From Hoplostethus atlanticus (lineage: Eukaryota > Chordata > Actinopteri > Trachichthyiformes > Trachichthyidae), in contig JAXDDX010000005.1 in NCBI GenBank assembly GCA_034670405.1, forward strand, positions 1,125,001 to 1,189,000: DNA of 64,000 bases, written 5' to 3'. Below are positions 26,319 through 38,655 of this stretch, in pieces. Position 1 is the stretch's first letter; each line of letters starts with the position of its first letter. The position numbers were made by a program, and so were the translations under genes. The notes beneath the pieces were generated by a model. That model ran no database searches. It was not told where the DNA came from and saw nothing but the letters and a program-made list of their open reading frames with translations.

Positions 26319-26599
26319 GAGAATTAATTAAACCCATTAAACCCATCTGCTTTTGAAGTAAAGACCAAAGTGGCCCCTACTTGTTCTACCCGCTGGTTTT
26401 TCTCCCAAATGACAGCACCAGACAAGTACCTGAGGAGCTACCTGAATGGTAGGCCAATTCAACTTCGGCTTTTATCAAAACACAAAAAGGAAACTTACTA
26501 TATCGCGTTCGGTTCACCGTATGCCCCTACAAGAAGACTCTGCATGTCAGCTCATTTGACGGCATGTTGCAGGTTATTTGTGTGCAAGTTGTGTCCCTA

Positions 26600-26876
26600 G
26601 AATAAACGCAGAGCCCTGGAGTCCACACGCTCCTCTGTCAGGTTGCTCCTCGCAGCTTGGATAGAAGAAGCACGATGCGCGTGTTTCCTCCGGACATCAG
26701 AATTTAAGAGGTTTCCTTCCTCAGATACACCCGAAGGTTTGCTGTAGGCTATCATTACACCCTGCATCAGCTGGTCGCTCTGCCTCCCTCAGCTAGGAAT
26801 ATTATAATACTACATCTTCCCCGAGCCATAGGAACTAATACACGCCCCGGCAGCCTCTTTTGTTTGCGCGAGGGAA

Positions 26877-26921
<45 letters not shown>

Positions 26922-26950
26922 ATCTGTTGCTGCGCAGCAACACGTAGCTC

Positions 26951-27005
<55 letters not shown>

Positions 27006-27130
27006 CACCGCCCTCCCAGAGTGATCTCAGCATCTCCGTGGTACTGAGAGGCGAGGCGCAGGTCCGGGAGGAGAGGGAGTTACCACCGAACGAACACGCA
27101 GAAAGCAAACCAGACACACAGCGATAACAT
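26600..27130 (-). promoter_or_regulatory. probable kcns2 promoter / 5' UTR exon region
   Basis: This stretch is richer in CpG (for example 'gatgcgcgtg', 'tttgcgcgagg', 'gaggcgaggcgcagg') than its flanks and lies upstream of kcns2. It contains two CT tracts (26879-26915 and 26957-26996; GA on the gene strand) that bracket an 18-bp perfect palindrome at 26925-26942. No TATA box or transcription start could be fixed. The assignment rests on position and composition only. Confidence 0.4.
26879..26996. repeat. paired (CT)n tracts
   Basis: CT runs at 26879-26915 and 26957-26996, separated by about 40 bases that include the palindrome. Confidence 0.9.
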
Positions 27131-27375
27131 TTACAGGAATATTACAGGAATACTATAGCGATGCCATAGCAGATAAAAAAAGTGAATAAATGGGATAAAA
27201 GGCTAAATGCGTAAGGTCACTATTACCAGAGGTACCCTGAAACACATCATAAGACACCATGAGTACCGCAGACACACAATAGGTTCCTTCATGAATATTA
27301 TAGGATTATTGTAGATACCATAAGAGATATATATAAAAAATAAAAATAAGTATGTTAGAGTCACTATAAACTTCC
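27110..27375. repeat. diverged tandem duplication, AT-rich
   Basis: A block around 27125-27230 ('ggaatattacagg ... ccatagcagataaaaaa ... ggtcactatta') recurs in diverged form around 27285-27370 ('tgaatattatagg ... ccataagagatatata ... agtcactataa'). The order of landmarks is kept with a spacing of roughly 150 bases. Fish genomes hold arrays of similar units; the family is not named here. Confidence 0.5.
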
Positions 27376-30300
27376 AATTGAGTAGTTCATATAAGAATGT
27401 TTTTTGTTTTTGCATTCTGATGACCTCATGGTGAATTGATTGGTGTGTCTGGTTATCAATCAAATGCACTCACCTGCATGTAGTATTGATCAATAGAATT
27501 AGACATATAACCAATATAACCAATGCCAATGGTCCTCATTCTCTGAGTATGTCAGTTGCTGTTTACTAATCCCCACTAAAGTCTAGAATATGAGGGAATC
27601 ATGACAGTACATAATCCAGCATGCTGTATAAACTCGCAACTCTGAACCACCACTGAATATCCTTTTATCAATTCAGTGCCCACGTAATTAACAGCCTTGT
27701 CTGACAGAACATAAACACACTGTTAAGAGATGTGGCCTTGCAGAAGAGCCTTTTATGAATTGTTTTTGATTAAGGGCTGAATGTCCCAATGTCTCATAAA
27801 GGTGACAGCAACTGCAGGCAAAAACAGTGTGTCATACTTATTTTCACTGGTGAATACCATTATATTCTGTCAGCTCCTACATTTAGCTCTTTGTCAGTAG
27901 CCAGCCATCCAATATGCTATGAGTCAATGGCAATTATGCCATATAAGCATCTATACTTTACATTACAGTTCTTGTTTTATGCTTTTTAGGCCCATTTTGG
28001 GTCCCAACCTATAAAAAGAAAGAAAATCACAGCATAGGTTATTATACTCTACACCACTCTTTATCTCCATTCAGTATGTGGGCAAGACCTAAAATGAAAG
28101 CTTTGATAGCAGTGATTGCTGCCTTAGGTCCTTCCACTGTTGTGATCATTTGGGTATCTCTTGTTTCCTGTGTCATTTGCTTGTCCATCCAATTCATGTC
28201 TCTGTCTCTTCCAATTCATAGATAATTGCGGGTTATAGCCACAGAAGAGCTCCTCCTTTATTTAACAGCATGGGAAACCATTACATACTAGACAGGATGC
28301 TGTATAGCATGGCACCACTCCAGTTTGGACAAGCTGCAGGCAACACAGGAACAATTTACTCCTAGGCAGCCAGTACATTAACATTTCATAACATTTTTCT
28401 TCCAACAAGTGGATCTTAACATGGGCATGTAAACCCATGAGACAGTCATATTCAAACCTTCCATAACCTCATTCTGGATGTTTCTCTGGTTTTTTAATGA
28501 AAGCTACAACCCATGCAGCTCAGGATCATCTAATATTATGATATTACAGATCATCTTAAGGCCTCTGCAGATCTTCTACACCCTCACACGGCGATTTGTA
28601 GGATTAAGAAATCTTAACAAGAGCCTTGAAAGCACACACGGCTCGTCTCTGCGGATTACATTATTGCGAAAATACAGGCATTTCCCTACTACTTCTTCTC
28701 ACTTGTGTGATCCATCCTTTGGCTGTGTGGGACTGTTGTGATGTGATTATAATCCTATTCTGTATCCTCATCCAACAGGCTCAAAGGGGCTGCCTGGGTT
28801 GCATCCTCTGCTCTCTGCTCTTTTATTTTATGTTTATGATCTCTATCATTCCGGTTATTCAACCTGTCATAATGTTTCCTCTCACTGTGTAGGAATGTCT
28901 TATAATCCTATTTAGGCAGTAACCATGGACTGCACTTTTCGAATTCTGGATAAGACGGCCTTCATATCAGACACTGTCTTTAGGATTGCATTGCCAGGAT
29001 ATTACACTCTATGTTTATTCTTTACCTTGCGAAGAACTGATTTAGGCCTTGAAAATAATGGGCCCACAAGCTCTGACAGGTCTGAATGGTATCTCTGATA
29101 GCACTCACACCTCCTCAGATTTCATTAGCGTGGGTGGAGAAGCTTGACGTTTATAACAATGAATACCATTAGCAACTATAACTTTCCTCCAAGGCTATTC
29201 TTGCTCAATTCATTATTTGTGGTAAACAGACTGTCATCAGCAGATTATTCACATCTGTTCTCCACTGAACTACGGCCTTTTTTGATTCATCCTCCTCCCA
29301 CTTGGAGTTTAACGAGTTTGCTTAGATCTGCTACTCACTGATGGCTGCCATTGTTTTTCAAAGAAATCCATCTGTCTTTTTTTTTTTAGCATGGGAATTC
29401 CACAATGTTCAACTACTCCAGGAAGCGATGTAATGTTCATAACAGTGCTGAGTGTTTGATTTGAACTTGTCTCTACTGTACTTGAATAGAAAACAGCCTG
29501 ATAGTCTGGCAATTTAATGAGGTAATAAACTGGCATGATTGAGCAGGCTTTAGCACTCCTGGCTACTTTTCAAAAGCCAAAAAACTGTGACAGAGAAAAT
29601 GGACAGTATTCAGAAACCTTCACTGATAATAAAAAGGACTCCTGTATTTTAAATCATTTTCATTTAAGATGCTGCACTCTCTTGGCAGCCTTTCCATCAT
29701 GCTTCATTCGCTCTCACGTCTCATATCTTTTGAGGGATACTTTTGTGCGATGCCATCATAAATTCAACCATAAAAAGTAGACGCTTTTATTGTTTTGTCT
29801 CAACCCTGACAGCTGAACAATAGAGAGGAAATAAATGTGCTCAGTATGAAAATGATCTATGAGTCGAAATTCAAGGTCTGTCCGTTAATAATACAAAAAT
29901 AAGCTATATAAGCATATTTTCTTTGCCCTCGGGATACAATGCCAACTTTCCTTTTACATTCAAACAGTTTAGTTTTCTGCCCGAGTTAGGTCACAAAACA
30001 GTATTCAAGGAAGCTCCCGTGCCAATAAGTTGGTTTCCAGTAGAGCCTTGAAGACGATTAAGGCGGCTTGATATGACTGTGACTACAAATAAAGGTTTCA
30101 AAATGAGGAACTTTATACGTATACTCTCATTCTTCGGCCACTCTCACGAGCGCTCATATCCTGTAATCGTACCGTCCTGCTCAAGAGGAAGCAATCAATC
30201 AACCCATTTCCCCCTTCAGAGAGTTAAGATGAGTTTTTCCTCAGTCTGTCAGTAAGTGAGTGAACACGGTGGAGAGAGAGGGAGGGATGGACACGGATAA

Positions 30301-32094
30301 CGAATGGCTGCAGTGGACGGCATGAGAGACACAGAGAAAGAAAGACACAGAGGAGGAAGAGGTTATCTCTCCGTCTCCTCTCTCCTTCAAAGCCTGAGGT
30401 GCAGGATTGACTGAGTGTGTAGGAGTTTTTATGTGGACTAAATCTACCGCTCCCTGGATTTATTTCTCTCTCTCCTTCCTTCTCCGTCTTTCCCACACTC
30501 TCTCTTATCTCTCTCTTACGATGTTTTTTCTTATCCACTTTCTTTTATCCCTCTTTTTTTCTGTCTGCTATCTCTTTATCTTTCAGCCGCATCACATCAC
30601 CCCTCCTAAATCTTCATCTACCGTCCAACCCTTCAGTTAGAAGTCAAAGATCAACAATATGCTGACCTCCTCATCCTTGACAGACATCAGGCTGTCATCT
30701 CAGGATTTATACCCATCCCTGTACAGCATCAAGGGAGGAACCATAGAAACCATAACCTCAGAATGTCATGCCACTGAACTCGGATCAGCCTGGAGTCTCC
30801 TGAGAGATTCATAGAAACTGCAAAAAAAAAAAAAAAGAAGGAAAATTTGTTTAGTCATGTTATTGAGACATATGTGAAATAAAAAAACGTATTCATTTGT
30901 CTCCCCTCTTCCCCTTCACGCCAGGATAATCACATCAAATGGGCCTTGATTATCGTGGCAGAGAAAGCCGGGTGAGTCAGGGCAGAGCGTAGAAACAGAA
31001 CGAGCAGAACGACCCTTCTGGGCTCATCGTGGTAATTTCTGTCTAAATCGATGCTTCACCATTGATTTGGAGTCTGTCGTTATTATCAAGTCTGTTGTGA
31101 TGTGACAACAAACCGGTGATCAATGGTAACGCTTATTCTCCCCCTTCCAATTCTGTAGGTGAAAGAAACAGAAGAGGCTGCCTTAAGGGAGCACCAGTCT
31201 CAGAACTGAAATCCCCAGCTTGAATGACTCTGATTAAACATAATTAAACATATTAACAAATTATGGCTAATCATTTTGCCCATATCCAACTGATTGGAGT
31301 CTTCTGCTTGACATGATGAGTGCTAATCTGCTCTGATGTCAAGCATTAACCAGCGTAGCCTAGAGAGAAGAAGGATTGTGACCTGAAGATTGAGTACCTG
31401 TCTGATGCATCAAAAATTCAGATTTTAAAGCCTTGTGATATTACAGTTTTAAATGTTACAGATAGGTCCTTATGCTTCGTTTCTTTGGGATATCAGCTGC
31501 GGCGATAGTGTGTGTGTGAGTCAGGAGAGGATGTTTGCATTTGAAAGAAAGCAGCAGCCCCATCTGTGCGAGATAATTTTGTTTATTTTGAGCACACCAG
31601 AACAAACAGGCGTTCATCATCCGTCTATTGAAAGAAAGGAAGCCAGATCAGTGGGATGCCGCAGAAGACAACACACACACACACACAGCGATGCAGCTCA
31701 GTTCCCTTTGACCACACAGGTGGACCCGTATCCAATGGAGATCAGACGCTGCTGTCCCTCTGATGAAGCCGACCTTGTTTGTTTGCATGACCACTTGCTA
31801 TGATGGTCCATTTTTCATCTCCCTTTCAGCTGCTGATGAAGTATCCAAAAGGGATAAAGACGAGTGGATGGGAATCATTTTGCAGAATCACTCATGATGA
31901 AACACCTGTTGTCTAGCCGGGAACACTGTCAGCTGAAACAAATGTGTGCCATCATACGGCCCTGCTAAATCAGATGTATTGTCCAACCATCTGGGTGATT
32001 CACCAGAGGAGGCAAGGCTTTATTTGTTGCCACACCATTCCTCTATGTGTCCACCAGGTGGCAACATATTTAACATGAAATTTGATGGAAGGCT

Positions 32095-32190
32095 GAAGCT
32101 GTGGTCTAAGTGGGGGCCTGAGAGGGGTTCTTGGGATCCCAATAAAAATAAGCAATAGTTTAATTTCACTGTCATTTAATTTCACTCCCT
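32095..32190 (+). repeat. dispersed repeat family, copy 3
   Basis: Contains the shared core 'tagtttaatttcact' at 32156-32170, preceded by 'gagaggggttcttgggat' and followed by another 'catttaatttcact' segment. Confidence 0.6.
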
Positions 32191-32718
32191 AGAATTTATC
32201 ACAATGACAGCTGTGCAATGCTGTACTAAATCAAATTAAACCAACTACCTAAAGTACTGGAGGGAAACACCTTAAATTTTGCACCCATCGACTGAACGTC
32301 CCTTGCTATAGCTTAGATTAGCAATTGTATCGAATTGTTCCTGTCTAGTAGACCTAAGAGGTTCAACACTACTGCCAGGGAGAAAACGAAATTTGTTCAC
32401 TTTCCATTTCAGTACAAACACTATAAATCATCTGGCGATGCGGCCATTTCTTCTGACCTTGTGAAATACAATTTACAAGCAGAGAAACAAAGCCAAGACC
32501 TACAACTCGTGTTCAGGCATACCTGATGCGTAAGGTATGACAACTATCATTTAAGCCAAATTAATTCTATTCTATTCTGTTCTACTGGCTACCTCGTCTG
32601 TTTAAGAACCTTACAGAAATGGACGGAAATAAAAAGCGCTGCTCCTGACTAACTAAACTGCGCCACTAGAGCTCTGAGCGCTTTCTGCTTCGCTGTAAGA
32701 ACCGCACCTGTTCACGTT

Positions 32719-33104
32719 TGCTGCCTTCAGGTGCTTCTGGTAAACTCGTAGATAGGAGGTGTATAGAATTTAACTTTCTTTGGTCGGCAAAAATAACAGA
32801 ATGGACCCTGTAATAAAAGTGAAAGTAGTTTTTTGGTGGCTGTTATTTTTATTTTATTGTTGTGCAAAAAAATGTTGGTCTTGCTTAAAATAAATGGCTA
32901 TAAACTGGGCCAGACTCACTCATTTAATATCACTTGCCACCCGAATGCCAAATAATAACATCCAATAATAAAATACATATTTTTTATCATCAGCTGTTGA
33001 CTCAGCTGCGGGATATCATAGAAAATCCCCACTTTCCCAGTCACATTTGCCACTTTGTTCGGTCGGAGGAATTACGACACTTCCAATAGCACCTGAAGGC
33101 AGCA
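32719..33104. repeat. inverted repeat pair about 370 bp apart
   Basis: 'tgctgccttcaggtgct' at 32719-32735 has its exact reverse complement at 33088-33104. Weaker matching continues outward ('tgg', 'tcgta'). This could be the ends of a short non-autonomous transposon or two opposed copies of one repeat. No target duplication was identified. Confidence 0.5.
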
Positions 33105-34016
33105 TAAACTCCTGACTCCCTCGGCAAAACTGAGGAACTTTTCACTCTGGCTGCCACTGACTTGACAAGGACGAGGGATAAAGCTACTGTATGGGATGAC
33201 AAAGTTGAAGAGCGGACAAAAATGTGAAGAGAGCCGGAGTTGTGACCTAGAAGAATATTATTTCTTTATTACATGATAAGGAAAAACATGGAGTGGAATT
33301 CAACTTCTCAACCTATAAACTCCTCTCATTTTACTGACATCCGGGAAAATCCACTCAGGGTAGGCTTTTTTTTAAAGATGTATTTCACTGCTAAAAATAT
33401 TTTGGTCAGTGAAAAGTTTTTAAAAGTTTATAGGGACATGAATGGCTTGGAACAATAACCTTTCATGCAGCACGGCATGTATGTATTATAGGTGGTAAAT
33501 AATGCTCACAATACTGATACTAATTATGATGATCACCACTTGAGTTCATAGTTTATCAAGGTTTTTATTTACCACTGCATTACTGGATAAGACTGATATA
33601 AATTGACTACCCATTTGCTACTGTGAGAGAAATGATTTCCCTTGCCCAGTGATGTATGTGTGATTTAAATCATGTTGAACCTGTTTCATATCAACTTCAC
33701 TGTAACAAGTTATCAGATGACGTTGCAGAGATAGGAGTTTTGTTTTAAACTTTAAGGAACTTCCCTCCCTAAACCCAATTTGCAGCAGGAAGTTACACAC
33801 TAATGCCAGAGAGGAGATTAAAGTAGTCTGTGGAATATCTTGGAAGTGGAAACATAACCTCAACCCCTAAAGCTCTTTGGGTAATGAGCACTCAGTGTGG
33901 ATGAGGATGCCTGACAGCACTGAGATCTATCGGTGTTGGCACCTGTCAGAACTATTTTCTAAAGCGATCACAACTAAATCATCATGTTGAAAGGGCTTCT
34001 CTTTCTTTGAATGTTT

Positions 34017-34038
34017 CTCTCTCTCTCTCTCTCTCTCT

Positions 34039-34076
<38 letters not shown>

Positions 34077-34235
34077 CTGTCTTCTGTCCTCCTACCCTCA
34101 TGCTTATACACACATTCTTCTCATGCTCATCTTCCCGTTCTGTCAATGTGTTTCTTTCTGCCACGTTTCTGCTGTGTGACATTACAAATGAAAAGAGAGA
34201 GACAGAGCGAGAGAGAGAGAGAGAGAGAGAGAGAG
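34017..34235. repeat. (CT)n-(TG)n and nearby (GA)n microsatellites
   Basis: CT 34017-34038, TG 34044-34074, GA 34209-34235. The opposed CT and GA runs could pair with each other across about 170 bases. Confidence 0.9.
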
Positions 34236-35610
34236 GCAGAATGCGAGGTGTGAGTAATGGCCTATGGGTGGGCTGCGAGAGAATAGATCTACTGTAAGAG
34301 CCCTGGACAACTGGCTGGTGGGGGCCTACGATCACTCAACATAGTGGATGCTAGTGTTAGCATGGAGCGGCGGAGCAATGATCTACCAGGGACACATGGA
34401 TGACTTTGATGTTCTCATCACTTAACGATTAGTTGACCAATGGGCCAAAAACTGACATAAAGTCACATAACATGAAAACTAACAGAACATATACAAAGTA
34501 AGATAAAGTTGGGATGTCAAGATAATCAATCTTTATATTTTAGGGTCTCTCTCTCTCTCTCTGTCTCTCTCGCTCTCTCTCTGTCTCACCCCATTTGTCT
34601 CCAGACTGACACTACTCTCGCCCATGCCTCCCCTCCTCTCCTCTGTACCCACCACCTCTGACCAGAAACTGAAGGGTCTCATCCAGAGATCAGCCCATCC
34701 CGGGGAGGGACAGATCCCCATTGTCAGTGGACACAAAGGGCCACGCTGTCTATCTGCCTGTCTGTCTGTCTGTCTGTTAGTGTCCCAGAGAGAGTGGAGA
34801 GAGGAGAGAGGAGGAGCATCAGTGCTGTCAGTTCCCCCATCAGCCTTCAGTCCCATTCTGTTTCCATCACTCTAGTTTAGATCCATGGAGGAGATTCAGA
34901 CTTGCTCTCGCTGGCAGCTGAGGGAGGCTGCTAAACATGCTTTACAGATGGGATGTTGTTGTCGGTTTTTCTTTCTGTTTTCTGTTTCAGTATTTGCACT
35001 TTGTTTTGTACATCGAAACCATCTGTCATGCACATTGGTAGCTAGGGGAAGTTGTTTTGTGTGTGTGTATGCTGTTGCACTGAGCAAAAATAACTATACT
35101 GCTCGTTCAAATCCTACCCAAACATTGGGTTATTCTCAATCTCATTGCAGTCAGTATCACATTCAATATTGATATTTATTATAGTCTATGTATGCACAGC
35201 CACCCAGTCACACACATGCACATACACACAATAAAGAAAAAGAAGCCACAAGAAATGCCTGACTGTGCAAAAGCTGTATTAACATTAAATAACAATGTAA
35301 ATTCATAATGGAAGTTTTATTGATCAGTATGGACATCTAGTTAAGGAAATACTATCAAAGTGCTTAGAGTTTAACACAGAAATAAAAAGAAAAACTTGTC
35401 ATCTGTCACAAAACTTAAGAGTAAGATGTCAAGTATTGCCCCGTCAGGGTCTGTGCAGGTTGTTACATGTCAAACATTGTATAACATTATTCTAACTCTG
35501 TTACTAACATACAGCTGCCAACTAGGTGAAAGGCCAACTAATGAGTCATTTACACATTATTCACACATTGGTCAGGAAATGAATGTAGACAATGAAGGTC
35601 TTCACCAGTA

Positions 35611-35614
<4 letters not shown>

Positions 35615-35675
<61 letters not shown>
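35615..35675. repeat. (GT)n microsatellite
   Basis: About 30 perfect GT units. Confidence 0.95.
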
Positions 35676-35676
<1 letters not shown>

Positions 35677-36136
35677 AGGGTATATGAAAGAACAGAGAGA
35701 GATCACTCCTACTGTGGTAATTCATGATCTGAGAGACATCGGCATCCGTCAGGCCAGCAGTGCTCTCTGTTCACTAAACAAAGATCAATAACCTTGTCCA
35801 GCTTCACAGGACAGAGTGTAAGTGGCCTGCTGCTTCGGTGCAACTGAGTCCACCAGGAGACTTCTGGTTAATATCAAAAGGGACCAGAGAGAGAGACACA
35901 GACGTGAGTGTGTTCAGAGGGCAAGGCAGAGGAGGTACATGCCTGAGGATAGTCTATTTCACAGGAGATGCAGCATTTTGATGTCTAAAGAGATTCACGT
36001 CAGCGCTTGTTGGATTAATTTGCCTCAGATGGTCAGGCTGCACCTTCAACCTGTTGCAGCTGTTAGAATAAATTGTTGTTTTTTTTCCTGTGCTCCAGGA
36101 AATTCTGAAGATTTTAAAGTGTGTATGTGTGTGTGT

Positions 36137-36141
36137 GAGAG

Positions 36142-36182
<41 letters not shown>
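36137..36182. repeat. (GA)n microsatellite
   Basis: About 22 GA units with one GCGA interruption, preceded by a short TG run. Confidence 0.95.
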
Positions 36183-36184
<2 letters not shown>

Positions 36185-38388
36185 ATTTTTAGTATGGGTG
36201 ACTACAGCTACAGGGGAAAGATTAAGACAAAGGAAGTGAGCGAGAGCGAGAGTTGTCCTGTTGCAGGAAGAGCAAACAAAGCAGCAAGGGCAGGCCAGGC
36301 TGGCACAGCGGGTGTGCCCTCGGTTGGCCTGCTTACTTGGCAAACATTACCCACTTTACCAAGCAGGGAAGTGCCTTCAGGTCACGAAAGGTCCTTCTGT
36401 TATTGCAGCAAGTACAGTGGCTGGTGTGTACAACGTTGTAATCACACATTACGCCGTAAACGTTTGACATTTACTCGTATTGTCACATTGTTTATTGTAG
36501 CAGATGTTCAGTGCAGATGCAGCCACTGGAAAAAGCCCCGTTTTTTAACATAACTGCTAAATCTGCTGCACTGTTGATTCACACACAAGAGGAATTGTTA
36601 AATGAAATAAAATGAAATAAAAGGATATATTACATGTATTTGGATATATACAGGGTAGGGAGACCTCTACAGCAGCTACCACTGCAGCTTATGTGCATTC
36701 TTGGGAACATGTACACCAAACTACAGAATCAATTATTGACTTTTGCCTATAGTATCAATTAATTTATTATGACATATTAAATGCTCTTACAACTGTAATA
36801 TATCATCAACCTGTGATGTCTGGTGAATTCCAGGAGTTATTTTGTGATGAAGTTTTGTAATTTACTTTTCCGGTGTACCTAATTGCTACTTCTACTTCAG
36901 TTAGAGTTTTCCTACATTTCCCAGAATGCTGTCCGATAACGCCTAGAAAATTGCCCTGGGCCCTGGGCTGTTTCATTTCTGAAAACCAATCACAGTCATC
37001 CAGGGCGGGGCTTAACTCAAGACTTAGACTATATAATATTGTATGATATAATCTCTAAATGTGTTCAATCCTGCAGATTAAGATGAATTACAGTACTCGT
37101 CATTGTGCGTGCTCTGTGAGAACTGCAGAAGGTAATCGGATACTTCTAGCTGAATACTGAAACGATCTAGGCTACAGATCAGATAAGGATCCTGTTTTTT
37201 GTTTACTCAGCAGACTCTTAAAAGTCATGACAGGCACCCAAACAGTTCTCCGACTCCAGCAGTCGGGTGAGTTTGAATATCGGTGTGAACAAAAGCAAGA
37301 GCAGCTCGCACACAAGCGGTGTGACGTAGGGAATGGAGCACATTCATCATCGAGGCCGAAACTAGACATGGCGTGTCACAGTTTTTGTTCCCCGTTATTT
37401 TTCTGAGTTTAGTCTTGTAATTGAATTGGTAACTTTGAAACTGAAATAAAATTGCAGTCTGTGAAATGTGGAAACCCATAACATAAATGTCACATAACTT
37501 TTTGTTGGGAAGTTGTTGGTAATTTCTCGCACAATGTACAAACTTTAAATAGGTAATACGAAACAGAATCAGCCTCTTTGTGTAATGGAGCACTGCGTTG
37601 AGTATGAGGCCCTGAGCACGCAACACACACACATACATCAACATTTGCTTAGCTATACTTGTGAGGACCTTCCATTGACAATTCATTCATCAACCCCTCA
37701 CCCTCACCCAAGTCCTAACTCTAAACTCGCTCCATAAAGAAGTGTGGGAACATTTGCTCTTCATAAGTATAGAAATACAAGGACACACACACACACAAAC
37801 ACACACACATGTCACCTTGCAGTGGTAGTGGATCATTTCTGAATCTCGTCAAATCTGCCCCCTTCCCTCCACCCCTCTTAATGCTGTTTACCACTGACAT
37901 ACTGCACTACTATTGCACACACACACACACAAACACACACACTGAGCTCTAAATCTTGTTTACCTCTGGTGTGATATCATCCTTGCAGCAGGTGTGTTAT
38001 GGGTCAGCGTCAAGGTGAATGTGGAGCAGAGGGTGAAGAGAAGATAGAAACAGGCTTTGCACTCCATTTTTCGCCCCATGCAGCGGTGCGGGGCTGGGCT
38101 GTGTTTGGCGATGTCCTAAACTAAAGTGTTTTGAAATTTGAAATAACCCATTAATCCGTGAATTAATTATGAGGAGATGATGAAGTGTATTATGTTATGA
38201 AGATGGTAAAACCCTAGTTGTTCTACTTTCAAAGTGGGCTGCTTGATGGATTTATGTTGCATGATGAGAGAGGTGAAAGCTAATTGAAAATGTGCTTTGA
38301 GTTTAAATGAGAGTCGGATATGTGAGGAATTTACAATGTGCCCTTGGTAGTAAGGAAGGACGAGGTCAGTTATATCTGTTATACAGTA

Positions 38389-38655
38389 TACAGTGCTAGA
38401 AAATCCCTGCCATGTTGAGCACTTTAAAGGAGTATATACGGTCTGATCTTCATCTAAGTCCTAAAAATAGATGAACACAATGTGATTTAACAAATCACAC
38501 ACACACATTTGTAGGTTTACATGTTTTTATTGAACATATCGCAACGTTAACAGCTTGGATTGGGAAAAAGTATGTGAACCATGAGATGTACAAACTGGCG
38601 ACACCTCCTTTAGCAGCAATAACCTCAACGCTTCCTGTAGTTGCTGTGATGATTA
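38389..38655 (-). mobile_element. Tc1-like transposon, 3' end remnant
   Basis: Read on the minus strand it begins with 'caactacaggaagcg' and 'ttgaggttattgctgc', the DNA for the C-terminal 'NYRKR-VEVIAAKGG' end of a Tc1 transposase type common in fish. It continues with 'ggttcacatactttttccc', an AATAAA ('gttcaataaaaacatg') and a terminal 'cactgta' at about 38389-38395. The transposase is broken by a small deletion and its catalytic core is missing. The minus-strand frame at 38495-38857 crosses this remnant in a different reading frame and is not a gene. Upstream DNA to about 38850 may also be transposon-derived. Confidence 0.65.

Noticed and set aside
25744..26331. 195-codon plus-strand open frame opposite kcns2
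   Set aside because: Exact antisense shadow of the conserved T1-domain coding strand plus the CAGA/CA repeat. No independent similarity.
26122..26346. In-frame N-terminal extension of kcns2 by 75 codons rich in Cys-Val and Cys-Leu-Ser
   Set aside because: It is the translated TG/TCTG repeat of the 5' intron. The family N-terminus 'MTGQ' starts at 26121, right after a splice acceptor.
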